Shown here: positions 47,871 to 58,111 of the stretch, one piece after another
Layout of the letters: every line of letters begins with the position of its first letter
Position numbering within the stretch: the first letter of the stretch is position 1
DNA from: G963663495 sp963663495
Lineage (GTDB): Bacteria > Bacteroidota > Rhodothermia > Rhodothermales > Bin80
Assembly (NCBI GenBank): GCA_963663495.1
Contig: OY760427.1
Location: 1,798,001 to 1,862,000, forward strand
DNA: 64,000 nt
Direction: 5' to 3'
Made by a program: the position numbers and the translations under genes
The notes under the pieces: generated by a model
What the model was told of the DNA's origin: nothing
Database searches by the model: none
The model's input: only the letters and a program-made list of their open reading frames with translations

Positions 47871-49052
47871 TAACCGCTGCAAAAGCCCATAATTCTTTGA
47901 TCAGAACTACAATCAGGGGTGTCAGGATGAGCGCAGAATCTGTACATTATAGCCGTTCCAGCCGGCACCGACCGGATTTTCAGCCAACAAGGAATGGCAC
48001 GCCGCCGCATATGTGCGGGCGAAGGATCTTGATCAACTGCGGTTTCGAGCTCCAGAGGAGGTAAACCGGATAGTCCGAGAGGAAGCTATGAATTCGGGTG
48101 CCACGGTGGTAGACGTTCAGCGCGCTTTCGTAGAGCGTTCGCCTGACGGCATTATTGGCTCGCAGCTGATGCTGGAGCATCTGCACCCGAACCTGGAAGG
48201 ATATTTTGTGATGGCTGATGTCTTTTACAACGCTTTGGCTGAAGGGGCAGAGGCGTTTGTGCACCGGAGTGCTGCCAAGCGCGAGGTGCTTTACACGGTT
48301 GTTGACTCGCTGTTTGGGGAATACCGTTTGCAGCAGCTCATGGGTTCATGGCCGTTTCAGGCTCCAGGAGTGACGCTGTCGGTTGCCGACACCATTACTG
48401 CGCGTAGTCACGCAGAGGTCCTGGCGTTGCGTTTATTCAGGGGTGATGCCTCGTGGTTTGAAACCATGATCGCCCTGTATGAGCTGTATGTCCGGGAGCA
48501 GAATGATCACAGCGCCTTGCGAGTTGCTTTGGCCATGGTGCAGCAGTTCCCGTACATCGCTACTCCGTATATGGCAGCGGCGCGAACCATGGTTAGTCAG
48601 CGCCGGTTGAACGATGCAGTGCCATACCTTGAGGTGGCGTTGGGCATTGAGGAGTTGGCTGATGCGCACTATCTATTAGGTAATGTGCATTTGGCGCATC
48701 AGAGGCTGGAGCCAGCGCTGCGTCATTTATTGCGTGCGGTTGAGTTGGATTCCTCGGATGAGGTCACGCTTTTTCAGTTGGCGCAGGCTTATGTGTTAGC
48801 ACGCCGCGAGGTGGATGCTCTCAGCGTTCTTGGTCGGTTGCTTGAGCTATCTCCGGATCATCACAATGCGATTACCTTGCGCCGTTACTTGTTGGAGTCG
48901 GCAAGCGCCGAGTAAAGATGCAAGTGGTGTCGCGAGGACAGTGGATGCGTAGATGTTTTCGAACAACGTGCACCATAGGGGGAAGTACCGGGCACCAATC
49001 AATGCGCGCGGTGCAGGGCGCTGGCGTAATGCCAGATCCTCCCGCAAATTTT

Positions 49053-49757
49053 GGGAGTTATATGGCTGAGTGCCACGCGTTTTCGCAGGAGTTGCTTTTT
49101 GTACTTTGGTGGTGCAGATAGGATGGCTTTCGCCAGTTTTTCGTAATCGGTTCCCGCTTTTCACGAAACGACTGCAATTATTTCAAATAACTCAACACGT
49201 GGGTACGCATGCTATAGATTTACCATATATTAGGGAGCTATATACCACAGTGCCATGCCCGAAACGGTTAGTGCATACCGCAATATCACATACAGGCTGT
49301 TGCCCGAAAGTCGGAGTAAAACCCAAGCAACTTGCTGGATTAGCGGGTGCGTGTAGGTTTGTGTGGAATGCCATCCTCGCAGAGCAGAGCGAGGCGTTCA
49401 AGAAAGCGAAAGAGGCTGGAGAGAAGCCGCCCTCGGTAAGCTTCTTCTCGCTGGGGAAGCGGTTCACGGCGCTGCGCCGCACGGTCGAGTGGCTACCTGA
49501 ATACTCCTTTGGTGTCGTTAAGATACACATTGAAATATCAGGCGGATGCATGGAAGGCATTCTTCAAGGAGGGTAAGAGAAGACCGAGATTCCATTCTAG
49601 ACGTGATAGTACGCCTTCGTTCACGATCCCGGATAACGTAAGGGTTCGGGATGGCAAGCTCTGCCTACCGCCCACATTGGCTAGCTTGACAAGAGGGGGT
49701 GTATACTGGGTCGGTTAGCACGCCGCCAAACGTGTGGCACTCAGCCATATGACTCCC
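49053..49757 (+). mobile_element. Truncated MITE-tnpB element, copy 5
   Basis: MITE 49053-49224, spacer ATATATTA 49225-49232, then tnpB 5' sequence from 49256 to about 49660, where homology ends and unrelated DNA leads to an inverted IS1595-type end (GCACTCAGCCATATGACTCCC, to 49757). It has inverted ends and a deleted interior. Flanks CAAATTTT and TATTGTTA do not match. An extra A-run at 49317-49322 and a base insertion near 49518 break the tnpB frame. Confidence 0.75.
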
Positions 49758-49814
49758 TATTGTTACGGGAAGTTCGCTAAATAATCTGAGGAAACATTGG
49801 CTACTTCTGCTCCA

Positions 49815-51812
49815 TCACTTCCTCCTTTTCCTTTTTGCTGGTCTCCAGCTTTGAAGTTCAGCGAGCGCATTTTGAAAGCTGGGATCGGGAAGTAGGTCAA
49901 TAGCATTCTGGTACGCTCGCTTAATATCAGCTACTGGGGCTTGAAGCCGTTTCAGTGTGACTCCCAGATAATACCATGCCCACGCACGGCGCGGTGCCGG
50001 CAGGTCAAGCTGAGTGATGCGCTCATATAGTGCCCTTGCTTCAATCAATAGTCGACGATAGGAGGGGGCTTGGTATCTCTTCTTTCTTGCCCGGGTAGCA
50101 AGCTTAGATTTTGTTTGTGCATAATCAAAGAGCGCTGTAGGATCATGCAAAACAGTATCTCCAGCTCTTTGGTAGTACTTATGGGCAGTAACAAAATCTT
50201 TTGAACGCTTGGCCAATGCAGCGGCGTCAATCGCATCTTGGCCGAGCGCTAACGGATTATCCTCCCTCAATAACTTCAGCGCTTTGTCCAACATACCGGC
50301 GTCAAGGAGAACCTCCGCCATCACGTTGGCAACATGTGGCATAGTGTGGTTGATCCCACGCTGCACGAAGGTTGTGAAGACTTCTTGGGCCTGCTCCCAT
50401 TCTTTCCGTCTTCCGAGTGCACGAATAATCTCTTCCGTTAGTACCGCAGATGCCTGATTTTCTTGCCAGGCCATCTCTAAGCGCTCGAAGGCTTCATGAT
50501 GTGCCCCTAAAGTACGCAGATGAGCGGCATCTCGTAGTGCAGATATAGCGCCATATTCTGGATGCGCGGGCAGAGTAGCACGGAACCAGGTACGATGCTC
50601 GTCGAACTCAAACCGTGGTACAGGCGAGCCGTTTTCAGCCATGGTCCGAAATACTTTCGGCAAACCCGTAAGACGCCCCTCCGCCAAACCCAATTCTTTC
50701 AAGAACTCACCAATCCGTCTGTTGCGAGCGGGCGCGGATGGCACGTTCGCCTTCGGCATTAGATGGTCACGTTCTATACCGGGTACTGGTCCAGGGTAAC
50801 TAGTCACTTCCAATCTGTTGGGGAACAGATAAACTTTGATTGGCTCTGGCTGGTCAACATCATATCCGCGGTGATAAACGGCGTTAACAAGCGTTTCGCG
50901 AAGAGCCGGGAGGGGATAACTGACCCACCCGCGAACTTGGCTCCGATCCCGCTGTTTTTGGATGTGTGTGACCGACAAATTGCTTAAGTAGTCCAAGCAA
51001 CTTCGCAATTGGTCAATGATACTGCCAGAAAACGCGCGCTCCTCCTGCACAATTCCCGAACGATCTCCGGCGAATTGAACCACCTCAATTGTCGCTCCTC
51101 GATACCATTGCTTGGGGTCGGGTGAGAACATCAGAAGGCCAACGTTTCTGGGAACCTCGTGATCGTTTACCCTGGTCGTGATCCGCATACGGCGGTAAAT
51201 GTTCAACGTACTGCCTTCGTCCAGTAGTCCGCTTCGAATGTCGTGCAAATATTCACGAACTGTCGTCTCACGTATGTCCTCGACTCGAGCATCTAGCGCA
51301 GCGCGATCATCCCATGGTGTACGTGATGTTTGTTGCAGGAACTCTGTTAGCATTCCCCTATTCTTCTCAGCATCCACTGTGTCTGCGCCGCTCCGAAGCC
51401 AATACCGAAACCTCCCAGTCATAAAATCGGGAGCGCGATGAGGCCGATCATCGCTGGCTGGAACCCAAACGACTAATACCTTTTTTCCATATATGAATTC
51501 TGGAAAAAAGATGGGCCGGAAGGGTGGATCAAAGCGATTGCATTGACCTCTAAGCCACGTTTGGGCATCCGAAATGTCCTCGGCACTTAAGCCTATCGAG
51601 GGCAACACGGTGCGCCCGTGCTCTTCGCGCACACCAATTACGATATAGCCACCGTTTAAATTTTGGTAGTCATTTGCAAGTGCGCAGATGGTCTTCAACA
51701 CTTGGGGGCCAGTTCGGTGACGGTCCCATCTAGCCTTCAATTCCACGCGCTGCGATTCCACCGTGCCACGGTGTAGCAAGCCTTCAAGGTTCACGGGTAG
51801 AGATGAAGTCAT
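49815..51812 (-). CDS. AlbA_2/ATPase/TPR protein (Schlafen-AlbA-type regulator or defence protein)
   Basis: 665 aa, no signal peptide. N-terminal AlbA_2 domain (~14-150: ESQRVELKARW, NGGYIVIGVREEHGRTV, FRYWLRSGADT). A GHKL-like C-terminal module follows (LPALRETLVNAVYHRGY…VYLFPNRLEVTSYPGPVPG). After about residue 430 come helical tetratricopeptide-like repeats (LRTLGAHHEAFERLEMAW…AWAWYYLGVTLKRLQ). AlbA_2 proteins act as nucleic-acid-linked regulators and several belong to phage-defence systems. The TPR extension is unusual. It stands alone between transposons. Confidence 0.72.
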   Translation of the reverse strand: MTSSLPVNLEGLLHRGTVESQRVELKARWDRHRTGPQVLKTICALANDYQNLNGGYIVIGVREEHGRTVLPSIGLSAEDISDAQTWLRGQCNRFDPPFRPIFFPEFIYGKKVLVVWVPASDDRPHRAPDFMTGRFRYWLRSGADTVDAEKNRGMLTEFLQQTSRTPWDDRAALDARVEDIRETTVREYLHDIRSGLLDEGSTLNIYRRMRITTRVNDHEVPRNVGLLMFSPDPKQWYRGATIEVVQFAGDRSGIVQEERAFSGSIIDQLRSCLDYLSNLSVTHIQKQRDRSQVRGWVSYPLPALRETLVNAVYHRGYDVDQPEPIKVYLFPNRLEVTSYPGPVPGIERDHLMPKANVPSAPARNRRIGEFLKELGLAEGRLTGLPKVFRTMAENGSPVPRFEFDEHRTWFRATLPAHPEYGAISALRDAAHLRTLGAHHEAFERLEMAWQENQASAVLTEEIIRALGRRKEWEQAQEVFTTFVQRGINHTMPHVANVMAEVLLDAGMLDKALKLLREDNPLALGQDAIDAAALAKRSKDFVTAHKYYQRAGDTVLHDPTALFDYAQTKSKLATRARKKRYQAPSYRRLLIEARALYERITQLDLPAPRRAWAWYYLGVTLKRLQAPVADIKRAYQNAIDLLPDPSFQNALAELQSWRPAKRKRRK

Positions 51813-53912
51813 CCTTCAAGCGGGTGCCTAAACGGTGAGCGTGTACCTTGCATTTTATGGCAGGATTCCATCTAATACTACTGTTTGGTATTAAGGCTAC
51901 ACCACAGCCGAATGCTTGTAGATGAGGTACCGACTAACCAATGCCATATCGTTTGAGGGCAAGGCGAGTATCGGCACGGTGAAGTACATGTTGGATTGAG
52001 CGTTTGATCTCACAGGTTGAGCAAGTTAGGGGAGTTATATGGCTGAGTGCCACGCGTTTTCGCAGGAGTTACTTTTTGTGCTTTGGTGGTGCAGACAGGA
52101 TGGCTTTCGCCAGTTTTTCATAATCGGTTCCCGCTTTTCACGAAGAAACTGCAATTATTTCAAATAACTCAACACGTGGGTACGCATGCAATATCATTTC
52201 CATATATTAGGGAGCTATATACCACAGTGCCATGCCCGAAACGGTTAGTGCATACCGCAATATCACATACAGGCTGTTGCCCGGAAGTCGGAGTAACGCC
52301 AAGCACCTTGCTGGATTAGCGGGTGCGTGTAGGTTTGTGTGGAATGCCATCCTCGCAGAGCAGAGCGAGGCGTACAAGAAAGCGAAAGAGGCTGGAGAGA
52401 AGCCGCCCTCGGTAAGCTTCTTCTCGCCGGGGAAGCGGTTCACGGCGCTGCGCCGCACGGTCGAGTGGCTACCTGAATACTCCTTTGGTGTCGTTAGATA
52501 CATATTGGAGCCTTTTGCAAAACCCCGGTGTATTCGGCGGTGGTGGCGACTAAAATGCCCAAATTTTCGGGTTTTTCGACATTACGCCGGGAGCATTGGC
52601 ATGTGTTGCCTTTGGATCCAGATGTATAGGCGGTCCATAGGCGATGAAGGCTTCCCGGGGGGGTGAATTCGGGGCAGAATCCGTGCTTTGCGGGCACACC
52701 AATACCTGGCTCCTGCTTCGCACAAAACCCGATTAGCCCAATTTACGTCTGGATTCCTGTCTCTAATGCACCATACGCAACAGCTGATCTACCGTCAGTA
52801 CCAGCACGCCGAACATCAAGTGGCATGTCACCTTCTTGTGCCCACGCACGCGGACATTACGACCACCAAACTCATCCTTGAGCCGCCCGAAGGCTCGCTC
52901 TGCCCTTCCCCCATAAATCATCCATTACGGTTCGATTGTTCGTCAGTTCTGGTCAACTCTCGCTGGCATGGCTGTCGGAATATCTCGGGTATTTCGACCT
53001 GACAGGTATGGTGTGTGACTTGAGGTGAATAATGCCGTCCTCTCGTGCGGATACGCGATCTCTTCCTGCGCCGCTTCCACTGCCATTCTAACACTTCAGG
53101 CACTTGACTTTTAGCTGCTTGTTTTTATGTTGCGGCATGTTTCAGCGAAATCAGGTCTTACGAACGCTCACCGCTCCCTGCAATGGAGAGCGTTTGGACG
53201 AAGTTCTTGCCGACGATCGTTGGCGGTATCGCACACAGATAGCGCGCGCTGTCTGTGAAGAGTTCGGGTTTGTTGATGCACGGGGCGAACCGCAGGTGAG
53301 CAACTGTGCGCAGGCTTTATCGAAGTTGGAGGCCCGGGGGAGGATTGTGTTGCCCAAGCCCGAGAATTGTAATGCGGCTAAGGCGGAACCGCGTAGGCGC
53401 GAGGAGCGGGTACCGGATCCGATAGCGTTACCGGACACGGTACACGGTGTCCGGGGGTTGACGATTGAGTTGGTTGAGACGGACGAGCAGCGTATGGTGT
53501 GGAACACGTTGCTGCACTTTGAGCATCCGAGGCGTACGACCACATTTGTGGGAGCGCAGGTACGCTATCTGATAGGCAGTGCCCATGGTTACTTGGGAGC
53601 GGTGGGATTTTCGGCGGCGGCGTTGTGCCTGGCGTCCAGAGAGCACTGGATGGCGTGGAGTGATGAGCAGCGCAAGGCGCATTTGCACCGTGTGGTGTGT
53701 TTGAGTCGTTTTCTGATACGGGGGCAGTGTCAGGATTTGGCCAGCCATGTACTGTGTAACGTATTGAGACCGTTGGCGGATGATTTTCAGGCACGGTACT
53801 GTTACCGTCCCTGGGTTGTCGAAACGTATGTGGATCCCCAAGGAGAAGGAGCGTGTTTTGAGGTGAACAATTTTGTATTGATCGGCCATACCGCAGGCGG
53901 AAAGCGGCACAA

Positions 53913-56261
53913 CCTAACTTCGCCATTTCGTAGTGCTACTAACCCACGGAATTCTCCCGTGGCCATATTTGGACCGTTTTTTTCAGGAGCAATGGATGGT
54001 GAGATTTACCGGATCGGTTGAAGTTGGTTTAGGGTGGTTTGAATCCCTGATTACCTGGTGTTTTGCCGCCTGTTTCGCTGCGATCTACCTCGGATCGTTT
54101 CCATCGGACGTAGCTCTGGTGGCTCCATCTGGAGTACGCTATCTCAACCGTTGTGAAGGGACCATACGTCATGAGTCTGGAGGCTTCTGGCTCACCGGTG
54201 CACTCGCTTCCTCCACATGCTCGGTCACGGTGCGGGTCGCATCCGGATCATACACGTATCCCAGTACCGCAAAGAACTGTACCATACTCGGAGGCAGATC
54301 CTGATCCACCTCCGTGATCAGGTACCGATATTGGTTCTTAACCATCTTGGTCGTAATCCGACGAATCCTGTTCAACCTGTCTCGGATCGTCGCCCAACTA
54401 TCATGAATCCCGTGTTCCTTGAGTCTGGTGCGAACCATATGGGCAGCATGATAAGCCAGTACCGTGATGAACAGATGCCCTTCAATGCGGTCATCTCTGC
54501 TGTGGTAGATGGGCCGTAGACCGAGATCCGATTTCATGACTCTGAATGTGCGCTCAATCTCTGTAAGTCGCCAGTAGGTTCGTGCAACCGTTTCCACCGA
54601 CCATCCGGTATGACTGGTCCGAAGCACATACCCTCCGCTGGCCTGGGTGCGACGCGCATGCGAAGCACGCCGGGTCACCGTAACGGATGCTGCATGCTTG
54701 GTGCCCTCCTTTTTGCTGACCTCCACCTCATACAGGTGTGAGACCTTCTTGTACTTTTCCTTCAGACGACCAACCTTTATCGTGACCTTTTCATAGTTCT
54801 TCAAGTACCCGGGTTTCGAGAGTCCCTCATGTAGTGTAGTGAGCGCCTTCACAAACTTCTTGCATTGGGTTTCAAGGATCTGATCCTCCTTCGCCTGCTT
54901 GGCCTCACTGTGCACAAACACGCGCAGTTCCGCATTATCTTCAACGTCTTTTTCGTCTTCAACATCTTCAACATCTTTTTCCTTTTTGGTGATCTTCCAG
55001 GCTTTGATCTTGACTCCCCCTGCGGTCGTAAACTGTTGATCCGGCTTGTTTTCGGGGACTGGAGGGGCTTTGGAACGCTCCACGGTGATCCAGTTCAGTC
55101 CCTGTTCTTTCAGGTACTGCAGATTCTGCTCCGTCACAATGCCGGAGTCCATAATCACTGTGGGCGTAGCGCCGTTTAGTTTCTCAATCGCCTCTTTGAG
55201 CGTTGCCGGTTCCCCTGCATTGCCCGGCAGGATCTGCACATTGCGGGGGAACCCCGAACCATCCAGGGTGAGCGCCAGCGTAACCAACGGACAATCACTG
55301 CGCTTTTCCTTGCTGCGCCCATGCGACAACAACTTCCCTTTCTTCTTGCCGTGGTAATAGGTATTGGTTAAATCATAAAAGACGATCGTTTCTTCAAACT
55401 GCAATACCGCTTTGGTAATGCCAAAGAGTTTCTCCATGATCTGATCCATATGCTTATGGATCAGATCAGTGCAACGATAGAGGGTGTTGAGACTCGGGGG
55501 TTCCAAATCCAGAAGCTGCAGAACACTGGAGGTTTTACACAGCCATTTATGCGTTTCTCGTTCACTGCCCGGGTGGAGCATACGTCCGACGATCAGCGCA
55601 CAGCAGAGCTTGACGTGTTTCTCGCAGAAGTTGAGCGAACGTAGCAGTACAGCCAGTCCGAGCTGTTCCAAAGTCTGAAGGATCAGTCGTTCTCCGCCGA
55701 CGGTCCGGGAATCGGGATGGGTTGTTTTCTCTGGATCAATGAGGTGTTGCTGATGGGATGTGCGATGGATGTCGTAGCCCTTGCTTTCGAGATGTGCAAC
55801 GATGTCGTCGACCGCATTGAGAAAGGCTTCATCATTCTGGAAAGGGAGGATAGCTTTCCCTTTGAGTCGGGCAGTAACGCAATGGGTCAGTTCCCCCCAC
55901 AGACTGCGGGGGATGTTGAAGTTCGGGCCGAGATTAAGGAGGGTGCGGTGTTTGGAGGTACCGTCTTTGCGATAGGATTCGATGAGGGCAAAGCTGTTGC
56001 ATTTTTACCGTCTTTACGTTTGTAGGGTCGGTTTCGGATAAACATGATCGGGGTGTGGAATTGGTACGGGGTAAGGTACCGGGGTGTTGGGGGGAGGTTC
56101 CCGTCCACACCTCTATAGCACCACATTGCTTTTTCCAAGAAAGTCGGCTAAAAAGGGTCGAAAAACGCCGAATTTAGCCGAAATAGCCCTATTAGGAGGG
56201 AAAAACGAGAGAATTGGAGACGGAACTCAGCGTTTTCCCCTGACCGGATGGCGAAGTTAGG
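53913..56261 (-). mobile_element. IS1634-family element
   Basis: 2349 bp with inverted ends CCTAACTTCGCCATTTCG (53913) and CCTAACTTCGCCATCCGG (complement from 56261), flanked by ACAA on both sides (53909-53912, 56262-56265). It contains one transposase gene on the minus strand. About 220 bp at each side outside the gene show no other feature. Confidence 0.85.
54169..56045 (-). pseudogene. IS1634-family transposase, one frameshift near N-terminus
   Basis: Start MFIRNRPYKRKDGKN at 56045 matches family N-termini (MFIRK…). The frame is lost by one base near 56000, then continues as FALIESYRKDGTSKHRTLLNLG and runs without a stop to 54169. The core has D in VFYDLTNTYYHG, D in VIMDSGIVTEQN and E in EIERTFRVMKSDLGLRPIYH. 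A Lys/Glu-rich insert (KEKDVEDVEDEKDVEDNAE) precedes the catalytic Glu. An open frame from TTG 55671 (500 codons) keeps all three residues. Frameshift decoding cannot be excluded. Confidence 0.8.
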
Positions 56262-57913
56262 ACAAGGAGGCAAAGGAAGAGGATCCCAAGGGGCTGTATG
56301 TATACGAGTTGGACAAAGAATGGCGCGGGACCTTGGGGGTACCGGAGGAGGAGTTGCGTCCGGTGAGGGATCCGCACGAGGGGATTGACAGTGCGCAGTG
56401 GGCCGAAACGGAGTTTGGCGGAGCGCCATTGGGAGACAGGCGGTTGTCTGTGCGACTGGTAAAGAGTACGTCCATGTTGGCCGATGTGATAGGCCACAGC
56501 ATTACCGCGCATACGGATGCGGACCGCGCGGCGGTGAAGGGGCATTACCGGTTATTGGAGAGCAAGAAGGACAAAACGGTAACGCCGGAGAACATATTGG
56601 CGCCGCATCGTGGGTGTACGATAGAGCGGATGCGTAGTCAGGAGACCGTGTTATGCATCCGGGACACGACGAAGTTGCGGTACAGTACGCGGCCGGCGTG
56701 TACGGATTTGGAGGTAATAGGGAGTAATCAGACGACGGCGAAGACGCTGGGGTTGCCGTTGCATGCGACGCTGGTGGTGACGGAGGATGGATTGACGTTG
56801 GGGGTGTTGCGTGGCAGCTTCAAGGATCCGGAGGAGGGTCCGCATGCTCCGCGGACGCAGCAGTGGATAGACGGGTTCAAGGATATATGCGAGGCGGCGG
56901 AGGAGCTGTCCGGCGAGACGCAGGTGATCTGTGTTGCGGACCGGGAGGCGGACAGCTTTGCTATGTTTGCCGAGCAGCGCAGACAGGGTAAGGCGGAGGT
57001 ATTGATACGAGCGAAGCATGATCGCAAGCTGTTGGATGATCGCAAGCTGTTTGCGGTAATGCGCAGTGGTAAGGCTCCGGGGAATGTGGAGATAGAGATA
57101 CAGCGGGTGACGGCGCGCAAGAAGCAGGCGCGCAAGCAGGCACGGAAGGGTCGCAGTTACCGGATGGTCAATACGGAGGTACGCTACGGGAGGTTCTTGT
57201 TGCCGGATCCGAAGAACGAGGAGGAGCCGGTGGTGATGTACGGGGTGCATGTGATGGAGGTGGAGCCTCCGGGGGATGCGCTGCCGGTGGAGTGGATGCT
57301 ATTGACCAGCATGGAGGTAGGGAGCGTAGCGGATGCACGGCGGGTGTTGGCAATGTATCTCAAGCGGTGGCGGGTGGAAGACTTCTTCCGCGTGCTCAAG
57401 AGTGGGTGCAAGGTAGAGCGTTTGGGTCTGCGTACCTCGTTGCGTCTGCAGCGAGCAATAACGATGTATTGTGTGATATCCTGGCGCGTCATGACCTTGG
57501 TGCAATTGGGTCGGGAGGTGCCGGAGCTGGACGCGGATGTCTTTTTCACGGAGATGGAGCTGCGATTCTTGGAAGGATATGCAGCACGGGTAAAGCTGCC
57601 GAAGCCCAGTACTTTGGGAGCTGCTATCCTGATCGTAGCGGTGCTCGGCGGTTATCAGAACCGCACTCGTGATGGACCGGTGGGTTACCAGATCATGTGG
57701 CGTGGCCTAGAGAGGTTACACCTAATGACATTGGGATACGAGGTAAGAGACGAACAATTGAGTGCATGTTCGCACGGGAATTCATCTGGGTTCATATAAA
57801 TGGCATATCAACTTGCCTGATGTGGGCCTATGCCCCAATGGCTACACCTGCGTGAGCGTGCGGTGAACTGCATCTTGATTAGGTGACGGGTTCTGTAGAG
57901 CTTACCCGTAGAC

Positions 57914-58111
57914 GTGAGAACCCAGACCCCGGACCGCCTGGTACAGCCCAGACGTACGGCGGAAGAGATGTTTCCGCTGGTAGAGCAGTATAACGAAAGG
58001 ACCCGGTCCGCAGCGGCGTCTTGCACAGAGCAGGGCATCTCGTACGGGCCGTTGAATTACTGGAGGCAGAAGTATCGCCAGGAGACTGCAGCCGAGGGTT
58101 CGTGGATGTAG
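57914..58111 (+). pseudogene. IS66 TnpA-like fragment
   Basis: 65 codons reading RRTAEEMFPLVEQYNE…SCTEQGISYGPLNYWRQKYRQ, like the helix-turn-helix accessory protein (TnpA/OrfA) of IS66 elements. No TnpB/TnpC partner follows. It lies between the Tn5-like gene and the right inverted repeat. Confidence 0.5.

Larger units (their letters stand above)
44090..48006 (+). mobile_element. IS256-family element with two transposase-like genes and long 3' repeats
   Basis: 3917 bp. Perfect 30-bp terminal inverted repeats (GGCGGCGTGCCATTCC… at 44090-44119 and 47977-48006) and a 9-bp target duplication GCATATGTG (44081-44089, 48007-48015), as expected for IS256/Mutator-type elements. Normal IS256 elements are ~1.3 kb with one gene; this one adds a 353-codon paralogue and ~1.5 kb of non-coding repeats. 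The perfect ends and intact transposase suggest recent activity. Confidence 0.93.
43040..48915 (+). pseudogene. SGNH-hydrolase-like/TPR protein split by an IS256 element
   Basis: Codons 1-350 lie at 43040-44089 and the remainder at 48016-48915; deleting the element and one TSD copy (GCATATGTG) rejoins them in frame as …DARRAYV-RAKDLDQLRF…, about 649 aa. Part one has a membrane anchor (WIFMVLTGLTPVAILALLELGL), an SGNH block I-like FVQGGSSAAGYPYY and GHNEYY. The block V-like LEHLHPNLEGY is in part two, so the insertion separates catalytic residues. TPR-like helices occur in both parts (before 44089 and 48580-48900). It overlaps the GH13 stop by 4 bp. The second half could be translated alone from GTG 48013. 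Confidence 0.82.
53137..57799 (+). pseudogene. DUF4338 (DruA-like)-Tn5-like transposase fusion, interrupted by IS1634
   Basis: Part one (53137-53912): winged-helix-like start (RTQIARAVCEEFGFVDARGEPQ) and DUF4338 motifs (VRYLIGSAHGYLGAVGFSAA, LSRFLI, ASHVL, YRPWVVETYVD, NNFVLIGHTAGG). Part two (56266-57799): YVYELDKEW linker then an IS4/Tn5-type core with IRDTTKLRY, VADREADSFAMF and YLKRWRVEDFFRVLKSG, all catalytic residues present. Removing 53913-56265 gives an uninterrupted 769-codon frame (…GGKRHKEAKEEDPKGLYVYEL…). Part two may still be translated from a downstream start (56309). DruA is the shared core protein of Druantia phage defence; the domain also occurs fused to transposases. Confidence 0.8.

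Noticed and set aside
46620..48010. CRISPR-like look of repeated CCAACGAGGC…CACGCG motifs
   Set aside because: Only four irregularly spaced, diverged copies within two long tandem repeats; no regular spacers and no cas genes.
49053..49757. Interpretation of copy 5 as a clean MITE with target duplication
   Set aside because: The flanking octamers differ (CAAATTTT versus TATTGTTA) and the right end is joined through unrelated DNA.
55717..56025. A 102-codon plus-strand frame in the IS1634 element
   Set aside because: It is antisense to the N-terminal part of the transposase, whose family motifs read clearly on the minus strand.
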